The position numbers and the translations under genes are program-made. Of a stretch of 64,000 nt of DNA, positions 1 to 12,600 are shown in pieces. Under the pieces are notes generated by a model that saw only the letters and a program-made list of their open reading frames with translations, was not told the origin of the DNA and did not search any database. Where the stretch lies: positions 59,481-123,480 of the forward strand of contig JAOTOM010002905.1 of assembly GCA_034440615.1 (NCBI GenBank), read 5' to 3'. Origin of the DNA: Ashinkailepas kermadecensis. Its lineage: Eukaryota; Arthropoda; Thecostraca; Neolepadidae. Numbering within the stretch: position 1 is the first letter of the stretch; the number at the start of each line of letters is the position of its first letter.

Positions 1-511
1 CAGTCGGCGCCAGCCGCTCGGTGGGCTGGTCGGCTGGCGGGTCCGCGTGCGGTGCCCCGGATTGGCGCGGAATCTCCGCTGGGGAGATCGGTTGGAGGTG
101 GCATGATTGATGTATGTTATTAATGTATGATGGTATTGTGGCATTGGTAGTAAGTTCAGTTAACACTGTGGCTAGTGTTAGGCTGTGACGATGGTATGGA
201 GTTGATGGTGCTGCAGGGATGTGACGGCGACATTAGCCTCCTAGGTGGTGTGTCGGGGCGTCGAAATGTGACGGGGATGTCGAGTTGACGGTGGTGTGGG
301 GCTGTGGCGGTGGTGTCTGCTTGTGATAACGGTGTGGGGCTGACGATGCCGCAGGCCGTGACGGTGGTGTTGGAGCGTGACCTCCAGACGGTATGTTGGG
401 ATGTGGAAATGTGACGGGGATGTCGATTTGACGGTGCTGTAGGGTTGTGACGAGAGTGCCGGACCGTGACGGGAGGTGGGGCCGCGACAGTCACGCTGCC
501 CCTGCCCGCAG
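1..511 (+). other. Intron segment upstream of first visible exon
   Basis: Most likely intron. From about 180 to 480 it contains a degenerate tandem pattern of GTGACGG(T/G)G(G/A)TGT units about 25-40 bases apart. No convincing exon or start codon is seen. The first 60 bases are GC-rich and could hold the tail of an upstream exon, but I could not match them to the family. Confidence 0.4.
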
Positions 512-652
512 GTGGTGGCGGACGGCGCCGATGAGCCGGCCGAGGTACCGCTAGAGCAGCGCTGGCCCGTGCTGCAGTCAGTCAGCGGCCAGTTCGGGCC
601 CGATCACACTGACCTTGTCGAGGTCCACTTCTCCAAACCGACCCCGATCAAG
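512..652 (+). CDS. hiw: hiw exon 1 in window: PHR2 domain, inner part
   Basis: Acceptor CCTGCCCGCAG precedes 512; donor AAG|GTACC follows 652; 47 codons, phase 0 at both ends. It encodes [16 protein letters not shown] near its end, the beta-strand and linker that lead into the last part of a PHR domain. The phase fits the next exon. This exon is less conserved than the next one, so its 5' edge is slightly less certain. Confidence 0.75.
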
Positions 653-3600
653 GTACCACCCCACTGGTGTCCGTTCACGTGCCACTCGGCGCAGCCGGCT
701 GTAGACCGACACACTGGTCTGTTGACCCTGTCTGACCTGTCGCCGGGCCTGAGGCGAGCAGATGGCAGTCTGGCTGGCCTGCCACGCACATCGAACTGTT
801 CTTATCAGGCGATGCCTGATCAGAGTCATACTGAGGCCTGCACAGGGTCGCTAAATCGTATTGACTTTGTTCTCGCAAGAGTGAGACATCGCGATATCTA
901 TTTTTCGCTTCACAAAGCAGCATTTCGTTACTATCTTCCGTGGCCACGGCAGTACCGTTTGATGCGCTGCCTACTGCCCCAAGAGGTCGGTTGGACCTCG
1001 CTGTACGTGGGTAACCCTGTACTCGGCTGCCACAGGAGGGCGGTCGGTACGCTCTGCGGCTGCGGAACAGCGGCGGCCGCACCAGCAACGGAGACAGCGG
1101 CCAGAGCCGGGTGCGCGGCCCGGACGGCACCACCTTCAACTTCGCCACGTGTCCGCTGAGTCTGAACGGCACGAACCAGACGCGCGGCCAGCTGCCGCAG
1201 TTGCTGTACTACAGCCTGACGCCGGGCCGGCCGGCCAGCGCCGCCGGCCAGCCCGACCAGCGCTCCCGTCGCGCCGCGCTCGGTCTGCTGCGGGCGCTGT
1301 GCCGGGCCGCCGCCGAGCTGGCGGCCGGCGCGCGCGGCGTCGGCACGGCCGCCGCCGTGCGGGCCGTGTCCGACAGCCTGCTCAACACCAGACTGCTGCC
1401 GACCGCTCTGTCGCACGTGGCTTCCATGGTGCCGGCCGACCCACGGGTAAGCTGTTCACACCTGGATACTGTGTACAGCGCGTGAGAGGTGGCGAGCGTC
1501 ATCTTCTGGATGACATCAGCCTGATAGCGCGGAGGTGACAGGTGAACGTGATGTCTAACCCATGCGTTGGTGACGACTGACCTGTGCTGGTGGCACACAG
1601 CCTGTGCCGATGACAACTAACTTGTACCGGTCGGCCTGGTGACATGTGACCTGGTGTGCTCGGCAGACGGCTGTGCAGGTGATGACCCTGATCCAGGAGC
1701 TGCTGCCGCACGTGGCGGCGCTCAACAACCTGTGGCTGGCGCTGCAGCAGCCGGCGCCTGACCCGGCAGACACGCCGCCCACTGTGTCGCTGCACTGCTG
1801 CTGGGTGGAGAGTCGACACCCGTACCCGCCGGCCGCCATCCGCCGGAAACGGTCAGTCCTTCGACAGCCGATGCGTGATGGCTGCATCGGACCCGCTACC
1901 TCGCGGCTGCTGCGTCCGAAAATATTGCGCCGTTGCCGTGCGAACTGCATATGGCCCAGCTGCGGTGTCGGTACGAGTGTGAAAGATGTGCTACATAATG
2001 CTCCGTAGTGTACCTAGGTCACCAACTTGTGCGTTTTGTGTGTTGCGGTGTAGTCTAGATACCCGTTGGTCCACATGAGACGTCAGCTCAGCCGTACTGT
2101 AAGGTCCCGCCGAATTGCCATGAGCGAGCCTGTCTTGTAACAGTATTGTAATGTTCGTGTGCTTTGGCTGATCGGCTCGCTGCGGACCGTGACCCATCGG
2201 TGAGGTCGACAAATTAGTGCTTATGTCCCTCGGTGGTCCAGCTGGCTGCGGACCGTGACACATCGATGAGGTCGACAGGGTGGTGTTTATGTCCCTCGAT
2301 GGTCTAGCTGGTCGTGAAACGTGTGTTATGTCTACAGAGCGGTGTTCCCGGCGTCGGTACTCTGGCTGAGTGTCGAGTTTGAGACTCACTGCTGTGTCTG
2401 CAGGGTGGTGTTCCCGGTGTCGGTACTCTGGATGAGTGAGTTTGACGTTCGCTGCTGTGTCTGCAGGGTGGTGTTCCCGGCGTCGGTACTCTGGATGAGT
2501 GTCGAGTTTGAGACTCGCTGCTGTGTCTGCAGGGTAGTGTTCCCGGCGTCGGTGCTCTGGATGAGTGTGAGTTTGAGACTCGCTGCTGTGTCTGCAGGGT
2601 GGTGTTCCCGGTGTCGGTACCCTGGATGAGTGTCGAGTTTGAGACTCGCTGCTGTGTCTGCAGGGTGGTGTTCCCGGCGTCGGTACTCTGGATGAGCGTC
2701 GAGTTTGAGACTCGCTGCTGTGTCTGCAGGGTGGTGTTCCCGGCGTCGGTGCTCTGGATGAGTGTCGAGTTTGAGACTCGCTGCTGTGTCCGCAGGGTGG
2801 TGTTCCCGGTGTCGGTACTCTGGATGAGTGTCGAGTTTGAGACTCGCTGCTGTGTCCGCAGGGTGGTGTTCCCGACGTCGGTGCTCTGGATGAGTGTCGA
2901 GTTTGACGTTCGCTGCTGTACGGCGCAGCCGGAGGACCGGCTGCTGGTGGGCCTTCCTGCTGAGGACGGCCACACCGTCACCGTGCTGACTCTGAGTGGT
3001 CAGCACGGCTGGCCGCGCTCGGCCGTCATCCTGCCAGGTGAGGCCGACACGGGACACCTGCGGTCAGCACGGCTGGTCATCACCCTGTCAGGTGAGGCCG
3101 ACACCGGACACCTGCGGTCAGCACGGCTGGTCATCACCCTGTCAGGTGAGGCCGACACTGGACACCTGCGGTCAGCACGGCTGGTCATCACCCTGTCAGG
3201 TGAGGCCGACACTGGACACCTGCGGTCAGCACGGCTGGTCATCACCCTGTCAGGTGAGGCCGACACTGGACACCTGCGGTCAGCACGGCTGGTCATCATC
3301 CTGCCAGGTGAGGCTGACGCCGAGCACCTGTGGTCAGCACGGCTGGTCATCATCCTGTCAGGTGAGGCCGACACTGGACACCTGCGGTCAGCACGGCTGG
3401 TCATCACCCTGCCAGGTGAGGCCGACACTGGACACCTGCGGTCAGCACGGCTGGTCATTATCCTGCCAGGTGAGGCCGACACGGGACACCTGCGGTCAGC
3501 ACGGCTGGTCATCACCCTGTCAGGTGAGGCCGACAATGGACACCTGCGGTCAGCACGGCTGGTCATCATCCTGCCAGGTTAGGCTGACACCGAGCACCTG

Positions 3601-6600
3601 TTTGGGAACTGTCACTTCAGGTCCGTCAGCGAGTGCCAGTGATGGTCCTGGCGAGATATAGCGGGGGAGACTGGTCATAGTTGTTTGTTTCTTCATTGCT
3701 TGGTATGATACGAAACAATCGTCCGGCTTGGAGTTTTGCAACCACTGATTTTCTTCTGGGATGCATGTGGTAGGTTGATGACACTGCATGACCTTATGGC
3801 CATTGCAGTTGAATGATGCAAATGAAGTGTCTATTTCGAGGAATGGTGAGACTTAACCTGAAACAAAAATATAGTTTCGTATTTGTGCATTCGCGCTGCC
3901 CTGGTATTTGTGTGTAACAGAACGGAACTTTTTATCTTGTATGTCATCGAGATTATCACGGCGAATGGAACTGAAGTCAAACTATTGGCGATATTCGATA
4001 GCAAAGATGAAGTGAAATGTGTCCTCTTCTGGTCTGATTGCGTGTGCTTGAGCATATTTTGTAGTTCTGTATGACGGCTCACCTCCCAAGGTCTCTCCAT
4101 GGCAGCCAAAAAAGTACTTGCAACTTGAAGCAAGGTTCAGTGTAAGCGTTGCGAGAAAGTTAATGCTATCCTAGGCCAAATAATGCCTTTAATTTCGTAT
4201 TAACGTCACCGCTGCCGCCCCTGAACAGGTGATGATCGGTGATACCGTCCTGGCGGCTGTCGAGACCATTGCACCCGGATGACGCGGTGACCTGTTGCCC
4301 AGGCAACGAGGTGATCTTCTCACTGGAGACGGCGTCCAACTACGTGCGTGAGGACGGCTCCGACACGTTCGGCTACCGTTGTCTGGTGACGGGCCACCAG
4401 CCGACGGCCGTGCACGGCGTCCAGCACCTGGAGCACGAGCTGGCCCACCTGGGCGGCATGTGCGCCTCTGCACTGATGCGGCGCAACATGCCGTTGCCGG
4501 CCGTCACAGGTCAGTGGTGCAGTCGGCTATGGTCACGACTGGAATCTGACCTGAGGTCAGGCGTGTGGTGATGACTGTGACTGGCCTCCAGAGGACGACC
4601 TTCTGGAGCCTGGTCTGAGACTACCTGTGACTTGAGGTCAGGTGTGAAGTGACCATGCGACTGATCCCCAGAGAACCGCCGTCTGGAGCCGGGTGTGAAG
4701 TGACTATGTGACTGGTCCCCAGAGGAGGACCGTCGTCTGGAGCCGGATGTGAGGCCCGGTGTGAAGTGACTATGTGACTGGTCCCCCCCAGAGGAGGACC
4801 GTCGTCTGGAGCCGGGTGTGAGGCCAGGTGTGAAGTGACTATGCGACTGGTCCCCAGAGGAGGACCGCCGTCTGGAGCCGGGTGTGAGGCCCGGTGTGAG
4901 GTGACTATGTGACTGGTCCCCTCAGAGGAGGACCGCCGTCTGGAGCCGGACCTGCTGGACGAGGTCGGCCGCGACACCGTGTCGGTTCACTCGACACTGC
5001 TGCGCGGGGGTCTGGCGCTCTCTCAGCAGCCCACCGTGAACCAGGCGCTGGACGGGGTCATCCCTTTCAGGTGAGGCGACCCGTCACTCCATCCCACCAT
5101 CCCTGGCTGAGACGCCAGAAGTAGTGTGAAGTATCATGGGCCACCTTTACTGGCGTATGTGTCCGCTAAGCCTGTCACCGAGCGACGTATCCTGCCGGTT
5201 GGCACAGTCCCCCCTGTCCAAGTCATATTGTATTGTTGAGTGCAAGAATTAAGTATAAATTGCTAGGTATGAGTATCAGGTATTGTTGTCATTGCCTGTA
5301 ATTTCATTTCTATGCGAGATAATCTCACGTTAACGAAATAATGCAATTAGTATCTCATTCTGGCATCTATAATTTAATTTAAGATGCTTATGTTTGTCTT
5401 TGTTAGCCTACGAACTGTGGTGATAGGACGCTGAGCTGCCCTTGCACTATTACAGTTCGTTAATACACGATCCACTGAATGATGATCACACGCGCCTTGG
5501 CTGAGCTGTGACGGCGGTGTGTGTTCCGTTGCAGCTGCCACAGTAACGAGCGTGTGTTCCTGCGTGACCTGGTGACGGCGCGGCCAGGCACCAGCGGCGC
5601 CCGACTGGCCGCCTGGCTACAGCCGGAGGCGCGACTCGAGCCGGCGCACACCGAAACAGAGTGTGCCAGCGACCAGCTGCGCTGTGGCTGGCCGGTCACG
5701 GTCACCGTCACCACCCGAGACCAGCACGGTCAGCAGGCCTACACTGCCGGCCTGAAGGTGAGGTCACGGTCACTGTCACCACCCGAGACCAGCACGGTCA
5801 GCAGGCCTACACTGCCGGCCTGAAGGTGAGGTCACCATCACCGTCACCACCCGAGACCAGCACGGTCAGCAGGCCTACACTGCCGGCCTGAAGGTGAGGT
5901 CACGGTCACCGTCACCACCCGAGACCAGCACGGTCAGCAGGCCTACACTGCCGGCCTGAAGGTGAGGTCACCGTCACGGTCACCACCCGAGACCAGCACG
6001 GTCAGCAGGCCTGCACTGCCGGCCTGAAGGTGAGGTCACCGTCACCGTCACGGTCACCACCCGAGACCAGCACGGTCAGCAGGCCTGCACGGACTCCACG
6101 TTTGGAGTCGACATTTCAAGTGATACAATTGTATCCATGTATTGAATTCGTTATTTCTCAACATCTCTACCTCACTCACGGGTAATATTGCACCCTGCTG
6201 TTGTTCCTTATGTTGTTACTTCCGGAAGTTATGGAGAAGCTGAGCTGTACACCGTTTCCCTGTCGGCTTCTTCTATTGTCCTTGTCTGTCTCATTTTTTC
6301 TCTTGGGGTGGATTTTCTTCTTGGAGATATATCTAGGGCGGGGCGGCAGGGCATACCTCGGGTGAAAGTGTGGTAGGATCCGGCCGTGACGGTGGAATAT
6401 ACCACATGCGTAGGTGTAAGGATGAATCTATGGCGTGACGGGATGGTATTCCACAGGCCGAGGTGTTGAGACGATCTGGACCGTGATTGTAGGGTATGCC
6501 ACAACTGGAGGTACGGGAGGATCTAGGGCGTGATGGCAGGGCATACCACAGGTGGAGGTGTGGGGGATGCGTGACAACAGGGCGTGCCACAGGTGGAAGT

Positions 6601-9600
6601 GTGGGGGGATACGTGACAACAGGGCATGCCACAGGTGGAGGTGTGGGCTGAGCCCATCTCTGCGGCCGAGGACGCCACCGCCGCCAGCTGTAAGATGCGC
6701 CGCATCAGTCAGGTGGACAACAGGTCTTTCGGAGGCCACCCGGTACCGTCCCTGGACACGCCGTACGAGGTCACAGTCAAGGATAAGATGTGCTACCAGG
6801 CCATCAGTCTCATGCCGGTGAGTTCGTGACCTCTCTTGCTGCGTGTCCGATATCTCTGCCTACGTGCGCCGAGTTTACGCCAAGATTATTGGGTAGATGA
6901 TGACTAATTGTCTACCTTGCTGGGAACTGAAATCGACATGGCAAGAATATACTTCATCCCCTGTACCAAGGTTTGAGGTCAAAATTTGGGCGTCCTTTGG
7001 ATCAAAGTGAATTCCGATTTTGTTATTCACGGACAAACATAAATTGTTCACTTGGAAAATGTGAAGTATTCTCTTTGCTTCCCTTCTTTCTACTGCATTC
7101 ATGTAATTTTCAATTGCCTCTAAGATTGGCATACGTACGGTTCAACCAAGCCAGGTACTAACATCTCTGTGCACTGGTGTACGTCGACAATTGTTCTGTC
7201 GGTTCCCGGACGTACAACATCTCCCCAGGTGCACAGGTATGCTTTCTATCCCCAGATGCACAGGTGTGCTGTCCGTCCCCAGGTGTACAGGTGTGCTGTC
7301 CATCCCCAGATGTACAGGTGTGCTGTCCGTCCCCAGGTGTACAGGTGTGCTGTCCGTCCCCAGATGTACAGGTGTGCTGTCCGTCCACAGGTGTACAGAT
7401 GTGCTGTCCGTCCCCAGGTGTACAGATGTGCTGTCCGTCACCAGGTGTACAGGTGTGCTGTCCGTCCCCAGGTGTACAGGTGTGCTGTCCGTCCCCAGGT
7501 GTACAGGTGTGCTGTCCGTCCCCAGGTGTACAGATGTGCTGTCCGTCCCCAGGTGTACAGGTGTGCTGTCCGTCCCCAGGTGTACAGGTGTGCTGTCCGT
7601 CCCCAGATGCACAGGTGTGCTGTCCGTCCCCAGGTGTACAGGTGTGCTGTCCGTCCCCAGGTGTACAGGTGTGCTGTCCGTCCCCAGATGTACAGGTGTG
7701 CTGTCCGTCCCCAGATGTACAGGTGTGCTGTCCGTCCCCAGGTGTACAGGTGTGCTGTCCGTCCCCAGGTATACAGGTGTACTGTCCGTCCCCAGGTGTA
7801 CAGGTGTGCTGTCCGTCCCCAGATGTACAGATGTGCTGTCCGTCCCCAGGTGTACAGATGTGCTGTCCGTCCCCAGGTGTACAGGTGTGCTGTCCGTCCC
7901 CAGGTGTACAGATGTGCTGTCCGTCCCCAGGTGTACAGATGTGCTGTCCGTCCCCAGGTGTACAGGTGTGCTGTCCGTCCCCAGGTGTACAGGTGTGCTG
8001 TCCGTCCCCAGGTGTACAGGTGTGCTGTCCGTCCCCAGGTGTACAACACGTACTCGTTCGAGGAGTTGCGGTTCATGGCGCCGGCGGTGCGGCGGCCGGC
8101 CGAGTCGATGATGGTGCGCTCCAACGGCGACGGCACCTACAGCGCCACCTGGAGTCCGGCCGGTGCCGGCTGGTACGGCGTGCATGTCTCCATCGACGGC
8201 GCCGCGCTGGACGCCGTGAGTCTGTCTCGGCTGTGACGTCACTGCCGGCCGGCGGGTGACGTCACTGGCCGGGTGGTGACGCGCATCGGCGGTGTTCCGC
8301 TGGGGCACTGTGTCGCCGAGCCGCCGGGTCGGTGTGGGTCTGTCTGCGGCGTTGTGTTGTGACTTGCTGTGTTCCCGACTCAATGTTAGTTACAATATTC
8401 CCCACTGGTATGCTGGATTTTTACATTGTACGCATTTTACTGGGATGGTCCAGGTATATAGTTCTTGTGGTGGGGTGTGCTTCATGGAACTGCCACTGGA
8501 CTAAATTTGATCAACTAGGGGTAACATTATTAAATCATCTAATATATGTCATTTGTTCGTGCGATCGTATGCGTATTAGGAATTTCGCCAATTCTGCGGA
8601 TTGTGATTGGACTTCATGTGGGTTTTGTTCATGTCCAAATTTGCTACTTTGTTGACATTGTCTTACCTCATTATATGTCCACTCACTTCTTCATGTAATC
8701 CAACCTCTGGCAGATATCGCCATCACCTGCTTCGATCTTCATTACCTTGCATTTTAACTTGCCCACATATATTATGACGTCATGCATGACCTGACCCAAT
8801 AAGCATTTTTGATGAGCTCGTGACCCTATCAGTTGTATATAAAGGCCTCAGTGCTGACAGCTGTCGTACTCCCCATTGAGCAGCCGGCGTCGCCACAGCC
8901 GTCGAATGGCTGTGGCGGTCGGCCTGTTCCTGGTGGCCAGGCTGTCTGACGTGACCTGATCCGGGTCACCAGGTGAAGCGGGTGCAGGTGCGGGAGCCGC
9001 CGCAGGGCTTCCTGCCGCCGCCCAGCAACCAGCGCGGCAGGTCGACACCGCCGGCGCGCCGCCACCGCCGCTTCTGCGCGCTCAACTCGGCCGGCCTGCG
9101 GATCCGCTCGCACCCGAGTCTGCAGTCGGAGCAGGTCGGGGTGGTGCCCGTCGGCGGCCACCTGACGCTGGTGGACGAGGTCAGTGTCACGTCACACTGG
9201 TGGACAACATGGGGATGGTGCCAATGTGGGGTAGGTGGTGGTCAGTGCTAGAGTAGAGGCATGATCTGGATATGCATTGGTTGTATGACACGGACTTGGG
9301 TACAATTGGTCCAGATTCGCTGTTAGGCGTCAGGATGTAAAGTAAGCACATTTTCCTTGGATAATCTGTGATAGACAATGGAATTGCATTCAGCTGATTC
9401 CCGACCTCGAGTTAGGCCCACATTCTGATTTTGATGATTGTATCCCTCAGGATTTGAAATATATCTAAGTTTGAAATGGTATTTGTATCCTTTTCTCAAC
9501 GCCTATCATCGCGAATTTGGACACATTGCGTAGGCAGATGTACAGACGTCGGTATTGCGGCGTTGTGTCTTTTTAACATTTTGCCAGACCACCCCTTCCC

Positions 9601-12600
9601 CATATTGTTTTTCCTCTACCTCTATTGTTCGCGTAATATTGTACTGAAATGTTACTGCTAATGCTTGTGTGAAGTTATCACGCCGTCGTCCCACTGATCT
9701 GCTGATCTGTGCACCCAAGGAGTCATGCGACAATCGGCCGAGGTCCTTTGGCTGACCATTGTTGCTGTTTGTTTATTGGGTGGTTCTCGACACAATTTAT
9801 GCACCATCACGGCAAATAGCGCCGCCAACACTTTCGCCGGTGGGCCGCGGGATTGGGAAATGTTCCGAGTGGTGCGCGTGTTGAACCCGGGACCCTTGGT
9901 ACCCAGAGCTCAACACCTTAACCACTCGGCCATCCCCGCACCTATTTGGCTGACCAGGCCACAACGAGTAGGAAGTGCGTATGTGTTGACCCGTCCCCTT
10001 CGGAGCCTAAGCCCAGAATGGCGGGGTATTGCCAGTGCTGCTCTGCGCATGTCTGCACGCGACCTCGTGTCTCAGCACAAGCACACCGTGACCCCGCGCG
10101 CCACACAGGTACACACCGTAACCCCGCGCGTCACACACAGGTACACACCGTGACCCCGCGCGTCACACAGATACACACCGTGACCCGGCGCGTTACACAC
10201 AGGTACACACCGTGAACCCGCGCGTCACACAGGTACACACCGTGAACGCGCGCGTCACACACAGGTACACACCGTGACCCCGCGCGTCACACACAGGTAC
10301 ACACCGTGACCCCGCGCGTCACACACAGGTACACACCGTGACCGCGCGCGTCACACACAGGTACACACCGTGACCCCGCGCGTCACACACAGGTACACAC
10401 CGTGACCGCGCGCGCCACACACAGGTACACAACGACGACGGTGTGTGGGTGCGGCTGTCTCTGGACTCGCTGACTGAGCTGTGCGGTCGCCGTCGTCCCG
10501 CCGAGGGCTGGTGTCTCCAGTACAACCAGCACCTCGGCAAGACGCTGCTGGTACCGCCCGACGAGCCGCCCGTCAAGACTGACCACGCCCTCAGGCAGGA
10601 CGCCTGCACCGAACCGCGCCGCAACAGGTCAGTCCGGCAACGGCTCGCACCCCAAATGACTGGCTGTTAGCTTCGCATTCGCTGTCCGTACCGGCTGGTT
10701 GCATGGTCAGTGACGTCAGTGTATGTGGTCGACTGTGTGGTTGGATGGACTGGACACTGGACAGCCAGTTATGCCTCTCGCTCAGCTGCCGTCAACTCCA
10801 TATGGTCGACTGTATGGTTGGATAGAATGGAAAGCTTGTTGCGCTTCATCACCAAGGCTGGATAAACAGCACTGTCCTAAATTTTTGCTACCCAGAACTT
10901 AGTCCTCTTCAGGAAGTTGTTCCCTTATGTTATTGCCAAAGATTGAATGGTGCTGTTTGGAGTGGCTGCGAGGTTTTTATGTCTGGGACTCTCCGAAAAA
11001 AAAAATGTTCTGCTGTTAGAAATTAAAAATATTATCCTCCGAATTTGATGACACCGAATTTTGTCTGCAAATCCAACACTCCAAAGCATCAATGCAGCCT
11101 GTTTTCGTGATCGGCTGCCGTCGGCTTGACTTGACCCAAGACGCGTGTGCCGGCAGCAGCGGCAGCGCTGGCAGCGGCTCGACAGGCTCGCCGGGCGCCT
11201 CCCAGCTGACGGTCGGCCCGGCACAGTATGAGGTGGTGCGCTGCGGCCTGCACGGCCACAACCTGCGCGTGGCGCCCAGCAGGAGCAGCATCAGTCTGGC
11301 GACCGTGCAGCACGCCTGCCTGCTGACCACCGTCGGAGAGGTAGGCCCGACACCCTCCCCACCCTCTCCCTCACCACCACGGTCCAACACGTCTATCTGT
11401 TGACCAGCGTCGGAGAGGTGGGCCCGACATCCCTCCCACACACCACCACGGTTCAGGTCGCCTGTCTGTTAACCTGCGTCGAGGAGGTGGGTCCGACATC
11501 CATCCCACACACCACCACGGTTCAGGTCGCCTGTCTGTTAACCACCGTCGGGGAGGTGGGCCCGGAATCCCTCCCACACACCACCACGGTTCAGCTCGCC
11601 TGTGTTGTTCAGAATCGGAGAGGTGGGCCCGACCCCCCCCAGCCCCATCATCATGGTTCAGCTCGCATATGTATTAACCAGCATCGGATAAATGACCGCC
11701 CCTTCCACCCACGAGACTGAACCCTTGTGTGACTCAGTAGGTGTGTTGAAGTTGTCGCTGGTTGACCGTGCGGTCGTGGTCTGGTGTGACACGGTCTATG
11801 TGCTTCAGTTTACGGACGGGGCGGACCGCTGGGCCAAGCTGTCCAACGAGTCTGTGTCGCGGTACTGCGCCGAGGCGTCAGAGGCGTGGGCGCTCGTGTC
11901 CGACTCCAGTATGGTGTATCTGCGCCGCAGGCGTCAGCCAGGTGTGTACACCCCGACCCTGTGCGACCGAGCCCACACCTCACCGGCTGCGGCCTCAGCA
12001 GAGAGCGCCGCAGGTGTCAGCCAGGTGTGTACACCCCGACCCTGTGCGACCGAGCCCACACCTCACCGGCTGCGGCCTCAGCAGAGAGCGCCGCAGGTGT
12101 CAGCCAGGTGTGTACACCTCGACCCTGTGCGACCGAGCCCACACCTCACCGGCTGCGGCCTCAGCAGAGAGCGCCGCAGGTGTCAGCCAGGTGTGTACAC
12201 CCCGACCCTATGCGACCGAGCCCACACCTCACCGGCTGCGGCCTCAGCAGAGAGCGCCGCAGGCGTCAGCCAGGTGTGTACACCCCGACCCTGTGCGACC
12301 GAGCCCACACCTCACCGGCTGCGGCCTCAGCAGAGAGCGCCGCAGGCGTCAGCCAGGTGTGTACACCTCGACCCTGTGCGACCGAGCCCACACCTCACCG
12401 GCTGCGGCCTCAGCAGAGAGCGCCGCAGGTGTCAGCCAGGTGTGTACACCCCGACCCTGTGCGACCGAGCCCACACCTCACCGGCTGCGGCCTCAGCAGA
12501 GAGCGCCGCAGGTGTCAGCCAGGTGTGTACACTCTGACCCTGTGCGACCGAGCCCACACCTCACCGGCTGCGGCCTCAGCAGAGAGCGCCGCAGGCGTCA

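Noticed and set aside
476..1159. Continuous 227-codon ORF as a gene start
   Set aside because: It has no authentic start; it only links exon 1 (512-652) to out-of-frame intron and to a shifted frame of exon 2.
7222..8038. CRISPR-like regular array
   Set aside because: There are no spacers: units are contiguous 27-bp tandem copies in an animal intron.
7169..8259. Long plus-strand ORFs of 306-360 residues with 9-residue repeats
   Set aside because: They are reading frames across the 27-bp intron array; only the end of one (exon 9) is coding. All three frames are open, which is a property of the repeat.
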